Source of the DNA: VRUE01 sp963716245
Lineage (GTDB): Bacteria; Actinomycetota; Thermoleophilia; Solirubrobacterales; 70-9
Length of the DNA: 64,000 nucleotides
Assembly: GCA_963716245.1 (NCBI GenBank)
Contig: OY970300.1
Location: 2,418,001 to 2,482,000 of the forward strand
Reading direction: 5' to 3'
A model generated the notes under the pieces. It worked only from the letters and a program-made list of their open reading frames with translations. It searched no databases and was not told the origin of the DNA. Below are positions 7,852 through 15,898 of this stretch, piece after piece; positions within the stretch are counted from its first letter, which is position 1; each line of letters begins with the position of its first letter. The position numbers were made by a program, and so were the translations under genes.

Positions 7852-9009
7852 CTATCCCTCGGCGGGACGGACGGGCGGCGGCGTCAGAACGCGATATGCG
7901 TAGGCCGAGGTGACGAGGAGCAGTGCGGCGACCGTGAGGCTCGGCAGCGCGTAGCCCGCGGCGCTGGAGACGGCTCCGCCGGCCAGCGCCCCGACCGTCT
8001 GCCCCGCCGCCCAGGCCATGTTCGAGAGACCCGCGGCATAGCCCTGGTGCAACCGGCTCGACTCGGCGACCTCCGAGAGCGTGGTCAGCGCGGGCGCGAA
8101 GCAGATCCCGGCACCCAGCGAGCCGAGGATCAGCGATCCGAGCACCGGACCGAGGGCATGGGCGGTGGCGATTCCGACCATCGCACAGGCGCAGATGCCG
8201 ATCCCGATCACGAAGGGGACCCGGCGGCCGACCCGATCCGAGTAGCGGCCCACCAGCGGGGCCAGCGTCGCCTCGAGCGCCGCGCCGGCGATGAACCCGC
8301 CGGCGATCGCCGCGTGACCGCCGCCGAGTTCGTCGATCCGCAGCGGGACCAGCACCTCGACCGCACCGAACATCAGCGAGGGCACGGCGACGAACGTCGT
8401 CGCGGTCAGGATCGGCCGGCTCAGCATCGTCGTCACCACCTCGCCGAGCCTCTGCTGCTCCGGTGCGCCGGCGTCGGGCAGGCTCGCCGCAATCGCGGCG
8501 AGCAGGACCGTCAGTCCCAACACCGCCCCGAAGACGGCCTCGGTCCCAACTTCCGCCGCCATCGCGCCGAAGATCGGGCCGACCAAGGCGCCGGCGACCG
8601 CCGTCCCGAGTGCTGTGCCGATCACGGAGCCGCGGCGCTCGGGGCTCGTCGCCGCGATCAGCCAGGTCAGAGCGCCCGACCAGATCAGCGCGCCCGACAC
8701 CCCCTGGGCGAATCGGGCAACGTCGAGCAGGAGGATCGACTGGCCGAACCCGAAGACGACGCTGGAGACGCCGAGCAGCAGCAGCCCCGCGATCACGGTC
8801 CGCCGCGGCCCGACCCGGGTGGCGACGAAGCCTGCCGGGAGCGAGGCCAGCAGCGTGCCCGCCGCGTAGGCCGCGGCGAGGATCCCGGCCTGCGCGTGGC
8901 TCAGCCCGAACTCGGCGACGTAGTCGGGGAGCAGGGGGGCGATCGCCGCGTAGAAAGCGACGTCGAAGAAGACGATCGCGGAGGTGAAGACGACGAGGCG
9001 GCGCACCAC
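7852..9009 (-). CDS. major facilitator superfamily transporter
   Basis: The 385-residue polytopic protein has about twelve hydrophobic helices. The MFS A-motif region between helices 2 and 3 reads GFVATRVGPRRTVIAG, with a related RYSDRVGRRVPFVIG in the second half, the duplicated pattern of the family. The first helix begins right at the N-terminus (RRLVVFTSAIVFFDVAFYAAIAP). Proton-coupled efflux of a small molecule is the usual role; the substrate is not visible. The start is the first of two adjacent GTG codons. It lies just upstream of the lactone oxidase on the same strand. Confidence 0.88.
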   Translation of the reverse strand: MVRRLVVFTSAIVFFDVAFYAAIAPLLPDYVAEFGLSHAQAGILAAAYAAGTLLASLPAGFVATRVGPRRTVIAGLLLLGVSSVVFGFGQSILLLDVARFAQGVSGALIWSGALTWLIAATSPERRGSVIGTALGTAVAGALVGPIFGAMAAEVGTEAVFGAVLGLTVLLAAIAASLPDAGAPEQQRLGEVVTTMLSRPILTATTFVAVPSLMFGAVEVLVPLRIDELGGGHAAIAGGFIAGAALEATLAPLVGRYSDRVGRRVPFVIGIGICACAMVGIATAHALGPVLGSLILGSLGAGICFAPALTTLSEVAESSRLHQGYAAGLSNMAWAAGQTVGALAGGAVSSAAGYALPSLTVAALLLVTSAYAYRVLTPPPVRPAEG

Positions 9010-9095
9010 CTAATCCAATCACTACTCGCCTTATTGCTCCGTGCCCTTTCGTCCATACATCTGCGGCTACCATCGACGGGGCGGCGTATCTCCCC

Positions 9096-9184
9096 GGAGG
9101 GGTGGCAGAGCGGTTGAATGCGGCGGCCTTGAAAGCCGTTAGGCGTCGTAAGGCGTCTCGTGGGTTCGAATCCCACCCCCTCCG
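9096..9184 (+). tRNA. tRNA-Ser (TGA)
   Basis: The 89-nt type II tRNA has acceptor GGAGGGG paired with CCCCTCC and discriminator G. The anticodon stem GCGGC/GCCGT encloses CTTGAAA, giving anticodon TGA for UCA/UCG codons. It has a long variable arm, and T arm GTGGG-TTCGAAT-CCCAC has 5 bp. CCA is not encoded. It is a useful canonical comparator for the odd RNA at 43.1 kb. Confidence 0.97.
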
Positions 9185-9215
9185 CTTCCGCCATGCGGTG
9201 TGAGAGTCTGGCGGC

Positions 9216-9836
9216 GTGGACCTCGTCACCGTGCTGCCGCTGGCCTTCGTGATGATCGCCGGGCCGCAGATCATCAGCGCCGTCTTCTTCGCCACGGCGG
9301 AGTCGTGGAGACGCTCCTCGGCGGCCTATGTCCTCGGCGCCGCGATCTCGATCGCCCTCGTCGTGACGGCCGCCTACCTGCTCGCCGACGTGATCGGGGA
9401 CGGGGGCGACGGCGGAGGCTCCGAGAGCAAGGGGATCGATTACGCGATCGTCGCCCTGCTCCTCTTCGCAATGGTCCACAAGTTCCGCACTCGCAACGAG
9501 AGCGAGCCGCCGAAGTGGATGGGACGCCTGCAGGCAGCGACGCCGGGCTTCGCCTTCGTGCTCGGGTTCCTGCTGCTCGGTCTCTTCCCAAGCGACCTGA
9601 TCACCTCGCTCACGGTCGGCAGCCACCTGTCGAACGACGGCGACCCGTGGTGGTACGCCCTTCCGTTCATCGGCCTCACCCTGCTGCTGCTCGCAACGCC
9701 GGCGCTGCTCGTCGCGGCGCTCGGTCAGCGGGCGAAGCGGGTGCTGCCAGGCGTGCGCGACTGGATGAACGCGAACTCGTGGATCGTCAGCGAGGTCGTG
9801 CTCGCCTTATTCGTCGTGATCGTGCTGACCGGCTGA
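9216..9836 (+). CDS. GAP-family membrane protein (Sap, sulfolipid-1-addressing protein-like)
   Basis: The 206-residue protein has about six membrane helices: an N-terminal helix LVTVLPLAFVMIAGPQIIS, a helix near 35-55, a short glycine/aspartate-rich loop, then FVLGFLLLGLFPSDLITSLTVG, a helix near 150-170 and a C-terminal anchor EVVLALFVVIVLTG. The pattern matches GAP proteins, related to LysE transporters and implicated in moving glycopeptidolipid or sulfolipid in mycobacteria. The start is GTG, 32 nt after the serine tRNA. Its stop is one base from the cyclophilin stop on the other strand. Confidence 0.7.
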   Translation: MDLVTVLPLAFVMIAGPQIISAVFFATAESWRRSSAAYVLGAAISIALVVTAAYLLADVIGDGGDGGGSESKGIDYAIVALLLFAMVHKFRTRNESEPPKWMGRLQAATPGFAFVLGFLLLGLFPSDLITSLTVGSHLSNDGDPWWYALPFIGLTLLLLATPALLVAALGQRAKRVLPGVRDWMNANSWIVSEVVLALFVVIVLTG

Positions 9837-9837
9837 G

Positions 9838-10305
9838 CTACTCGGAGAGCTCGACGCGCTCGATCTTCTGCGGCTCGACCGGTCGGTCGGAGGCGTCGGT
9901 CTCGCTCGACTCGATCGCGTCGACGGCGTCCATGCCATCGGTGACTCGGCCGAAGACCGTGTGCTTGCCGTCCAGCCACGGCGCCGACTCGGCGGTGACG
10001 ATGAAGAACTGCGAACCGTTGGTGTTCGGTCCCGCGTTGGCCATTGCCAGGGCGCCGCGGACGATCTTGTGGTCGTTGATCTCGTCCTCGACGGTGTAGC
10101 CGGGACCGCCCCGGCCCGTTCCCTCCGGGCAGCCGCCCTGGATCATGAAATCGGGGATGACCCGGTGGAAGATCAGGTCGTCGTAGAACCCGTCGGCCGC
10201 GAGCTTGCGGAAGTTCTCGACCGTCTTGGGTGCGTCGTCGTCGTGCAGCTCGACGGCGATCGCGCCAGCGCTGGTGTGGAGGGTTGCCTGCGACACGGGC
10301 CTCAC
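9838..10305 (-). CDS. peptidyl-prolyl cis-trans isomerase, cyclophilin type
   Basis: The 155-residue cyclophilin has no signal peptide. The active-site stretch FHRVIPDFMIQGG contains the catalytic Arg and the Phe/Met/Gln pocket, followed by ANAGPNTNGSQFFI and LDGKHTVFG, all diagnostic of the family. It isomerises X-Pro bonds during folding. The start GTG overlaps the stop of the upstream secreted protein gene (GTGA), so the two are probably translationally coupled; a second GTG three codons in is a possible alternative start. Confidence 0.94.
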   Translation of the reverse strand: MRPVSQATLHTSAGAIAVELHDDDAPKTVENFRKLAADGFYDDLIFHRVIPDFMIQGGCPEGTGRGGPGYTVEDEINDHKIVRGALAMANAGPNTNGSQFFIVTAESAPWLDGKHTVFGRVTDGMDAVDAIESSETDASDRPVEPQKIERVELSE

Positions 10306-12608
10306 CCTACCGGCTCGCCGGTGACGCGCACGGTGACTGGGTCCGAAGCGCCCGGCGCGTACGGCCAGCGCTCCTCCGCGAGGGCGACGGCACGCAGGTC
10401 GATCTCCGCCGTCCCGGCGATGTAGCGGAAGCGGTAGCGAGCCCTGAAACGACCGCTGTGGTCGCTGCGGACGACCATCACGGGACGCCAGCGGCGCGCC
10501 TCGCTCTCGTAGTACTGGACCGCGACGAGCTTCCCCCGCCTCGGCAGCGGCGCGCCGCGGGCGCGAACCCTGCCCCAGAGGTGGAGCGTCTCGCCGGTGC
10601 TCAGCCGGCGGGGCGATACGTGCAGGTCGAGCCCGCTGCGCACCCGCAGCGAGAGGGCGGCCCGCCGCGCGCCGGCAAGGCCCTCCTCGCCGGCGAAGCC
10701 AACCGTGATCCGACGCGACGGGCCGCTCGGCAGGTCGAGCCGGAAGCCGCCATGCGATCCCGTCGTGACCATGTCGACGCGCCGTCTGGCCGTGGCCCCG
10801 CGAGAGGGTCGAGAGACGATTCGCAGGCGGCGTCCGGCGAGACCGGCACCGGCCGCCGTGACGAGGCGGCCGGAGACAGCCGCGCCGATCCCGAAGGGCA
10901 CCGTGACGCTGGAGCCGCGGCGTCGCCGCCAGCGCAGGTGGGCAAAGAGGCGGGTCTTTCCCCGTCTCTTCGCCGCCTCCTCCGGCTCGACCGGCTCAGC
11001 AGGGGCGGCCGCCTCGGCCCGCTCGACGGCAACCGGCAACTTGCGCAGCGCCATCACCGTGCCGTCGGCGCGGCGGGTGCTCGAGCCCGCGTTGCCGGCG
11101 GAGTCGACCGCATCGGCACGGAACAGATAGACGCCAGGCTCCAGGTCCCCCGGAATGCGGGCAGCCAGTTGAGCCGTTCCCGGCTTGGCGCCCGCGACCA
11201 GCTTGGTCGGCAGATCGAGCCAGCGCTCGGCGGCCACCGGCCGGTAGAGGATCTCGCCGCGCGCCGGGCCGGAGTGCGCGTCGGAGACGTCGGCCCTCAT
11301 GACCTCCGGAAACGAGGAGGCCGTAGCGCCGGAGTCAACCTCAAAGGCCACGGCCGGTGCGAGGTTGTCGAAGCGCAGCGGCAGCCAGACAGCAGTCGAG
11401 CGCGACTCGTTGCCAGCTTCGTCGCGGAGCCAGACTTCGATCGCGTAGGTGCCCGGCCCCGGCACGGTGAGATCCGGTAGCGAGCGGACATCTCGGCCGC
11501 CGAGGAAGCGCACGCCGCTGTCGTGGCGGGACGGCCCGGTCATCCGCCAGAACGCCCCCCAGATCGGGCTGGCGAGGCCCTGCCCCGGGTTCGTCCACGA
11601 GAGGTCGAAGTCGTTGAGCCGGCGCCAGCCCTCACCACCCGCGAGCGTCAGCGCCCGCGGGTGGGCCGGTGGGTTGTTGTCGATGCCGACCGTGCGAGGG
11701 GCCGTGCAGCTGACGTTGTTGCCGAAGTCGGTCACGCAGTGCCTGAGGGTGTGGTTGCCGTCGCTGAACCGGGCGGTGTCGAGCGTGCCGTTGCCCGAGA
11801 CGGTCGAGAGGCAGGGCTGCATGCGGGTGCCCCGCCACTCGCCGCTGATCTGGACCTTCGAGCACGGGTACTCGACGAGACCGATGCGGGCGTCGTCGAG
11901 CAGCGTCTCTCCGTAGCGGACCCCGCCGCCCGTGTCGTTGCCCGTGAACGCGAACGCCTGGCTGCCGTGCCGCCAGCCGCCCGCCGTCAGCTCGCCGCCG
12001 ATCGCCGCCGACGGGCCGACCACGTCGTCGAGCGTGATCGTCAACGTGCGGATCGCCGACCACGAGGTGGCGTCGATGCCGCACCACTTGCTCTCGGCGC
12101 GGGCGCAGAGCAGTCGGTCCTCGATCGCCGGCGCCCACGAGCCGAACCCGACCGCGAACGCGCGAGGCGTCACGTCGGTCCCGTTGGCGGCGGCGAACGG
12201 CTCGAAGCCGCCGTTCCAGCCGACCGCGCCGAGCCGCTGCTCCATGCCGTCGTGCAGGGCATGCCACCAGGTGCCGCTCACCCTGGTGATCCCGGTTCCG
12301 GGCGGCGCGACCCATCGCCACCGCGCGTAGCGGGTGCCGGAGATCGTCCCGCCGCCACGGGTGAGGCTCTTCATGTGGGCGCCGTCGAAGGGGTCCGAGC
12401 CCGCCGGCGTCGCGCAGTACGCGTCGGGGCGGAACTTGGCGCCGCCGGTCGTGTCGGCCCAGTCTGCGTCGGCGTCGATATGCCAGCCGCACTGCGCGAC
12501 CGAGTACTTGCCCGCCTCGACCTCACGTGCCGCCAGCAGCAGCACGGCAAGGGCCAGGCACACGCCCAGCCCGACGATCCGGATCAGTCCGACCCGCGTC
12601 CCCGACAT
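10302..12608 (-). CDS. large secreted protein with beta-sandwich domains, unknown function
   Basis: The 768-residue protein has a signal peptide (VGLIRIVGLGVCLALAVLLLAAREVEA). The N-terminal third has paired cysteines (YSVAQCGWHID, RPDAYCATP, RLLCARAESKWCGID) and tryptophan-rich strands resembling a lectin-like jelly roll. The middle has bacterial Ig-like or Y_Y_Y-type repeats: RFSDGNHTLRHCVTD, YAIEVWLRDEAGNES and VYLFRADAVDSAGNAGS. The C-terminal third is arginine-rich with carboxypeptidase-regulatory-like strands and no anchor. The ATG at 12608 is chosen because a GGGGGA ribosome site sits just before it; an ATG 24 nt upstream lacks one. I do not recognise a specific family. It is upstream of and coupled to the cyclophilin gene. 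Confidence 0.75.
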   Translation of the reverse strand: MSGTRVGLIRIVGLGVCLALAVLLLAAREVEAGKYSVAQCGWHIDADADWADTTGGAKFRPDAYCATPAGSDPFDGAHMKSLTRGGGTISGTRYARWRWVAPPGTGITRVSGTWWHALHDGMEQRLGAVGWNGGFEPFAAANGTDVTPRAFAVGFGSWAPAIEDRLLCARAESKWCGIDATSWSAIRTLTITLDDVVGPSAAIGGELTAGGWRHGSQAFAFTGNDTGGGVRYGETLLDDARIGLVEYPCSKVQISGEWRGTRMQPCLSTVSGNGTLDTARFSDGNHTLRHCVTDFGNNVSCTAPRTVGIDNNPPAHPRALTLAGGEGWRRLNDFDLSWTNPGQGLASPIWGAFWRMTGPSRHDSGVRFLGGRDVRSLPDLTVPGPGTYAIEVWLRDEAGNESRSTAVWLPLRFDNLAPAVAFEVDSGATASSFPEVMRADVSDAHSGPARGEILYRPVAAERWLDLPTKLVAGAKPGTAQLAARIPGDLEPGVYLFRADAVDSAGNAGSSTRRADGTVMALRKLPVAVERAEAAAPAEPVEPEEAAKRRGKTRLFAHLRWRRRRGSSVTVPFGIGAAVSGRLVTAAGAGLAGRRLRIVSRPSRGATARRRVDMVTTGSHGGFRLDLPSGPSRRITVGFAGEEGLAGARRAALSLRVRSGLDLHVSPRRLSTGETLHLWGRVRARGAPLPRRGKLVAVQYYESEARRWRPVMVVRSDHSGRFRARYRFRYIAGTAEIDLRAVALAEERWPYAPGASDPVTVRVTGEPVG

Positions 12609-12750
12609 AGGTCCCCCTTCGCTCGACGGCATTGGGAAGACGAAGGGCGCGGGGTCGAGTTCTCTCCCCCCTGCGGACGGATGTCGGCCGGAAGCACCGT
12701 AGATCGGGGCCGTGACCGCCCGGCGTGGCGCCTCTGCGAGAATGGCCGCG

Positions 12751-13902
12751 ATGCCGCTGCCGACGCAGGATCAGGTGACCGAAAAGCTCCGTGCCGTGAT
12801 CGACCCGGAGTTGCGCCGCTCGATTGTCGAGCTGGGCATGGTGCGCTCGATCGAGATCAAGGACGACGGGCGCATCGAGGTGATCGTCTCGCTGACCACG
12901 GCGGGGTGCCCGATCCGCGCCCACTTCGAACAGGCCGTTGCCCAGCAGGTCTCCCAGCTGGAGGGCGTGACGTCGGTCGCGGTCGGCTTCGACGTCCTCT
13001 CCGACGACGAGAAAGGCAACCTGCAGAAAGCGCTCGGGCGCGGCAAGCTGCCCGAGGGCGCCCTTGCCCAGGTCAAGAACGTGATCTGCGTCGCCTCCGG
13101 CAAGGGCGGCGTCGGCAAGTCGACGATGACCGCCAACCTCGCCGCGGCGCTGACCGCCGACGGGCACCCCGCCGGCGCGCTCGACTGCGACGTCTACGGC
13201 TACTCGATCCCGCGCATGCTCGGGGTCAGCCGCAAACCGGACGTGAATGCCGAGCGCAAGATCCTGCCGCTCGAAGCGGCCGGCGGCGTCAAGGTGATGT
13301 CGATCGGCTTCTTCGTCGAGGAGAACTCAGCCGTCGTCTGGCGCGGACCGATGCTCCACAAGGCGATCCAGCAGTTCCTCGAGGACGTCGCCTGGGGCGA
13401 GCTCGAGTACCTGCTGCTTGACATGCCGCCGGGGACCGGCGACGTCTCGATGACCCTTTCCCAGCTGCTGCCGCAGGCCAAGTTCGTCCTGGTCACGACG
13501 CCGCAGCCGGCCGCCCAGACGGTCGCCCGCCGTGCCGCCGAGATGGCGATCAAATTCGACCTCGAGATCCTCGGCACGATCGAGAACATGTCCGGCTTCA
13601 CCACCCCGAGCGGCGAGCGCTTCACGATCTTCGGCGAGGGCGGCGGCCAGCTACTAGCCGATGACCTCGACGTGCCCCTGCTCGGCAAGATCCCCCTCTC
13701 CGAGCCGCTGCGCGAGCACGCCGACGCCGGCACCCCCCTCGTCACCGCCGCCCCGGATTCCCCCGCATCGCAGGCGATCCGCCAAGCCGCCCGCGGCATC
13801 GTCGCCGCGACCCCCCAGGAGCTGCCGGTCCTGCAGGCTACGCCGGCTGCGTCCGAGCCCCCACTGGTCAGCGGCACGCCGCTGCCGGTCGTGCAGGGCT
13901 GA
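12751..13902 (+). CDS. mrp: Mrp/ApbC-type iron-sulfur cluster carrier P-loop ATPase
   Basis: The 383-residue protein has an N-terminal MIP18/DUF59 domain (PELRRSIVELGMVRSI ... TTAGCPIR) and a C-terminal Mrp/NBP35 ATPase. The deviant Walker A is ASGKGGVGKST, followed by DCDVYGYSIPRMLG and LDMPPGTGDV. The family binds and transfers Fe-S clusters as a dimer. The canonical CxxC after ENMSGF is absent: the sequence reads ENMSGFTTPSGERF. The only Cys near that domain's active regions are those in CVASGKGG and LDCDVYG. The start at 12751 (MPLPTQDQV) fits family alignments; an ATG lies 9 nt earlier. It is divergent from the secreted protein gene and convergent with the PASTA pseudogene, 4 bp away. 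Confidence 0.92.
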   Translation: MPLPTQDQVTEKLRAVIDPELRRSIVELGMVRSIEIKDDGRIEVIVSLTTAGCPIRAHFEQAVAQQVSQLEGVTSVAVGFDVLSDDEKGNLQKALGRGKLPEGALAQVKNVICVASGKGGVGKSTMTANLAAALTADGHPAGALDCDVYGYSIPRMLGVSRKPDVNAERKILPLEAAGGVKVMSIGFFVEENSAVVWRGPMLHKAIQQFLEDVAWGELEYLLLDMPPGTGDVSMTLSQLLPQAKFVLVTTPQPAAQTVARRAAEMAIKFDLEILGTIENMSGFTTPSGERFTIFGEGGGQLLADDLDVPLLGKIPLSEPLREHADAGTPLVTAAPDSPASQAIRQAARGIVAATPQELPVLQATPAASEPPLVSGTPLPVVQG

Positions 13903-13906
13903 CGAC

Positions 13907-14643
13907 TCAGTGGACGCGGCCGAGCACCAGGCTGACCGCCATCCCATGCGCCATGCTCCTGCCGGGACTGGGGTTCTGCTTGACGACTCGCCCGCTCCGT
14001 TGGGTTACACCGTTGCGAGTGCCTACGCGGCCGAGCGTGCATTTTGTCCGGCGCAGCCGACGCTTCGCCGCCCGCAGCGAGCTGTGCCGCAGGTCCGGCA
14101 CCCGGCAAGGCGGATGCGGCCCAGGCATGTTCGCGGGCTGAGCTGGCGGATTTGCCGATTCGACCAGTTCGATCGCTTCGCGAACCGCGTTTTCCGGCAA
14201 TGGGCCTTGATCACTTCCGTAACGAAGCCGCCCGGCCATCCCTCTCCTTCGACCACCGGATAATCGAATGGGGCCCCTCCCGCCCCGGGGTTCCCAGCTC
14301 GATGATGGACCATGAGGGTGATCACGTCGGGCTCCGTAACAGCAAGCGTCGTGGGGACATTCGTCCCCACCGAGTCATGCGCAGCGGGGGCGGTGATCGA
14401 GACTGCGACGAGTTCGTTCTCGACGTAGTAGATCTCGGCCCGCCGCTCGTCGACTAAACGCAGCGCCTGCCCATCCCCCAGATGAACCGTCCACGAGTAT
14501 TCCTCGGGGTCCGCGGGCCCCCCTATCTCCCCGAATGACATCGCTCCGTCGAACAGTGGAGGCGCGCTTGCCGCCGCGGCGGATACCGGAAGCGCCGCCA
14601 AGGAGCAGAGTACTGCCGCTATCCCGGTTCCCAGCCGCTTCAT
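13907..14643 (-). pseudogene. secreted PASTA-domain protein, interrupted by a frameshift
   Basis: Frame one, from ATG at 14643, gives a signal peptide (GTGIAAVLCSLAALPVSAAAA) and a compact domain with YSWTVHLGDGQALRLVDE, AEIYYVENELVAVSIT and TLMVHHRAGNPGAGGAPF. Near 14200-14230 the sense passes to another frame, which runs to a stop at 13907. That frame encodes a PASTA domain: CRVPDLRHSSLRAAKRRL, then CTLGRV, then GRVVKQNPSPG and VSLVLGR. Staying in frame one instead yields an Arg/Cys-rich tail unlike any domain. The shift is consistent with one missing base, either a real mutation or a sequencing error. It lies 12 bp downstream of the ferredoxin gene. Confidence 0.7.
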
Positions 14644-14655
14644 GCGGCGCCGACC

Positions 14656-14928
14656 TTACGCGGCGCTCTTGCTCTTGTAGTACTCGGCGTTGATCTCGGC
14701 GTATTTGGCCCACTCGGCCGGGAGCTGGTCCTCGGCGAAGCAGGCGTCGACCGGGCAGGCCTCGACGCAGGCATCGCAGTCGATGCACTCGTCGGGATCG
14801 ATGTAGAGCATCTCGACCGAGTCGTAGTCGGGCTCGTCCGGGGTCGGGTGGATGCAGTCGACCGGGCAGACCTCGACACACGAGTTGTCCTTCTGGCCGA
14901 TGCATGGCTCGGCGATGACGTAGGTCAT
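14656..14928 (-). CDS. fdxA: 7Fe ferredoxin, [3Fe-4S][4Fe-4S]
   Basis: The 90-residue ferredoxin has eight relevant cysteines at positions 9, 17, 21, 25, 48, 51, 54 and 58. The spacing C9-x7-C17-x3-C21-P with C58 fits a [3Fe-4S] site, and C21 with C48, C51 and C54 fits a [4Fe-4S] site, the FdxA pattern of actinobacteria. Acidic residues dominate the remainder. It is a cytoplasmic electron carrier, a plausible donor for P450s or oxidoreductases. The start ATG follows an AGGAGA ribosome site; longer reading frames upstream have no ferredoxin homology. It is divergent from the SDR gene, 88 bp away. Confidence 0.95.
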   Translation of the reverse strand: MTYVIAEPCIGQKDNSCVEVCPVDCIHPTPDEPDYDSVEMLYIDPDECIDCDACVEACPVDACFAEDQLPAEWAKYAEINAEYYKSKSAA

Positions 14929-15016
14929 TCGATGCTTTCTCCTGGGTCGTCTTGTCGGTGCCAGGCGGGATTCGGCCCCCGCCTGCGCGAAGCCACATTT
15001 TAGGGATGATGTCCCG

Positions 15017-15898
15017 ATGCTGCTGCTGACGGGGGCGACTGGAAGCATCGGCTCACGGCTGCTGCCGCTGCTGCTCGAGCGCGGCGAGGACGTGCGCTGC
15101 CTCGTGCGGGAGCCGCGGCGGCTCGGCGAGCGACGGGTCGACGTGCAGATCGCGCTCGGCGATCTAGGCGAGATGTCGGACCCTTACCTGGTGCGGCAGG
15201 CGCTGCGCGGGGTCGACACGGTCGTCCACCTGGCTGCGACGATCCGCGACCAGCCGCCGCACCGGATCGAGGAGCTGAACGGGCTGGCGACCGTGCGGCT
15301 GCTGCGGGCCGCCGAGCGCACCGGGGTGCGCCGCTTCGTCTTCTTCAGCGCCCTCAACGCCTCGACGGCGCAGCGGACCCGCTTCTTCCGCGCCAAGTGG
15401 CTGGCCGAGCGGATGGTCGCCTCCTCCCCGCTCGCCACGACCACCTTCGCCCCGTCGATCGTCTACGACCACAGCGACCCGTGGATTACCTTGCTGCGCC
15501 GCTTCTCCTTCCTTCCGGTCCTGCCCGTCTCCGGCGAGGGACGCGCGCGCTTCCAACCGATCTGGGCGCAGGACGTGGCACGGTGCGTCGTCGCGGCTCT
15601 TGCCGGCGAGCCCGGCGAGCGCTACGAGCTTGCCGGCCCGGAGACGCTCTCCTACGACGAGATGTCTGACTTGGTCAGCCGGGTTGCAGGACGGCCCCGC
15701 CCCCTCCTCCACGTACCCCTGCCAATCGTCCGGGCCGGGCTGATCGGCCTCCGCTCCATCTTCGGCGAGGCCGTGTTCGCTACCTGGGAGGAGGCCGAGC
15801 TGATGGAGGTTGCGATGACGAGCGAGCGGGGCACGGCGGATGCGGTGGCATTGGGCGTCGAGCCGAGGAGGATGGGCGATGTGCTGGCCGAGTCGTAG
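15017..15898 (+). CDS. NAD(P)-binding SDR-like protein (NDUFA9/NmrA-like)
   Basis: The 293-residue atypical short-chain dehydrogenase has the glycine-rich LLTGATGSIGSRLL at the N-terminus, then VDTVVHLAATIRDQP and RFVFFSALNAST. The catalytic Tyr-x3-Lys is not intact: the equivalent region reads RFFRAKWLAERM. This fits the complex I 39-kDa subunit/NmrA-type group, which bind NAD(P) and often act as sensors or quinone-related reductases. The C-terminal half has ERYELAGPETLSYDEMSDLV, typical of the group. No membrane helix is present. Its last 20 nt overlap the start of the following GH-like gene. Confidence 0.8.
   Translation: MLLLTGATGSIGSRLLPLLLERGEDVRCLVREPRRLGERRVDVQIALGDLGEMSDPYLVRQALRGVDTVVHLAATIRDQPPHRIEELNGLATVRLLRAAERTGVRRFVFFSALNASTAQRTRFFRAKWLAERMVASSPLATTTFAPSIVYDHSDPWITLLRRFSFLPVLPVSGEGRARFQPIWAQDVARCVVAALAGEPGERYELAGPETLSYDEMSDLVSRVAGRPRPLLHVPLPIVRAGLIGLRSIFGEAVFATWEEAELMEVAMTSERGTADAVALGVEPRRMGDVLAES

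Noticed and set aside
14023..14200. Arg/Cys-rich C-terminal tail of the secreted protein before the frameshift correction
   Set aside because: The neighbouring frame gives a proper PASTA domain across the same bases, so this tail is most likely out-of-frame translation.
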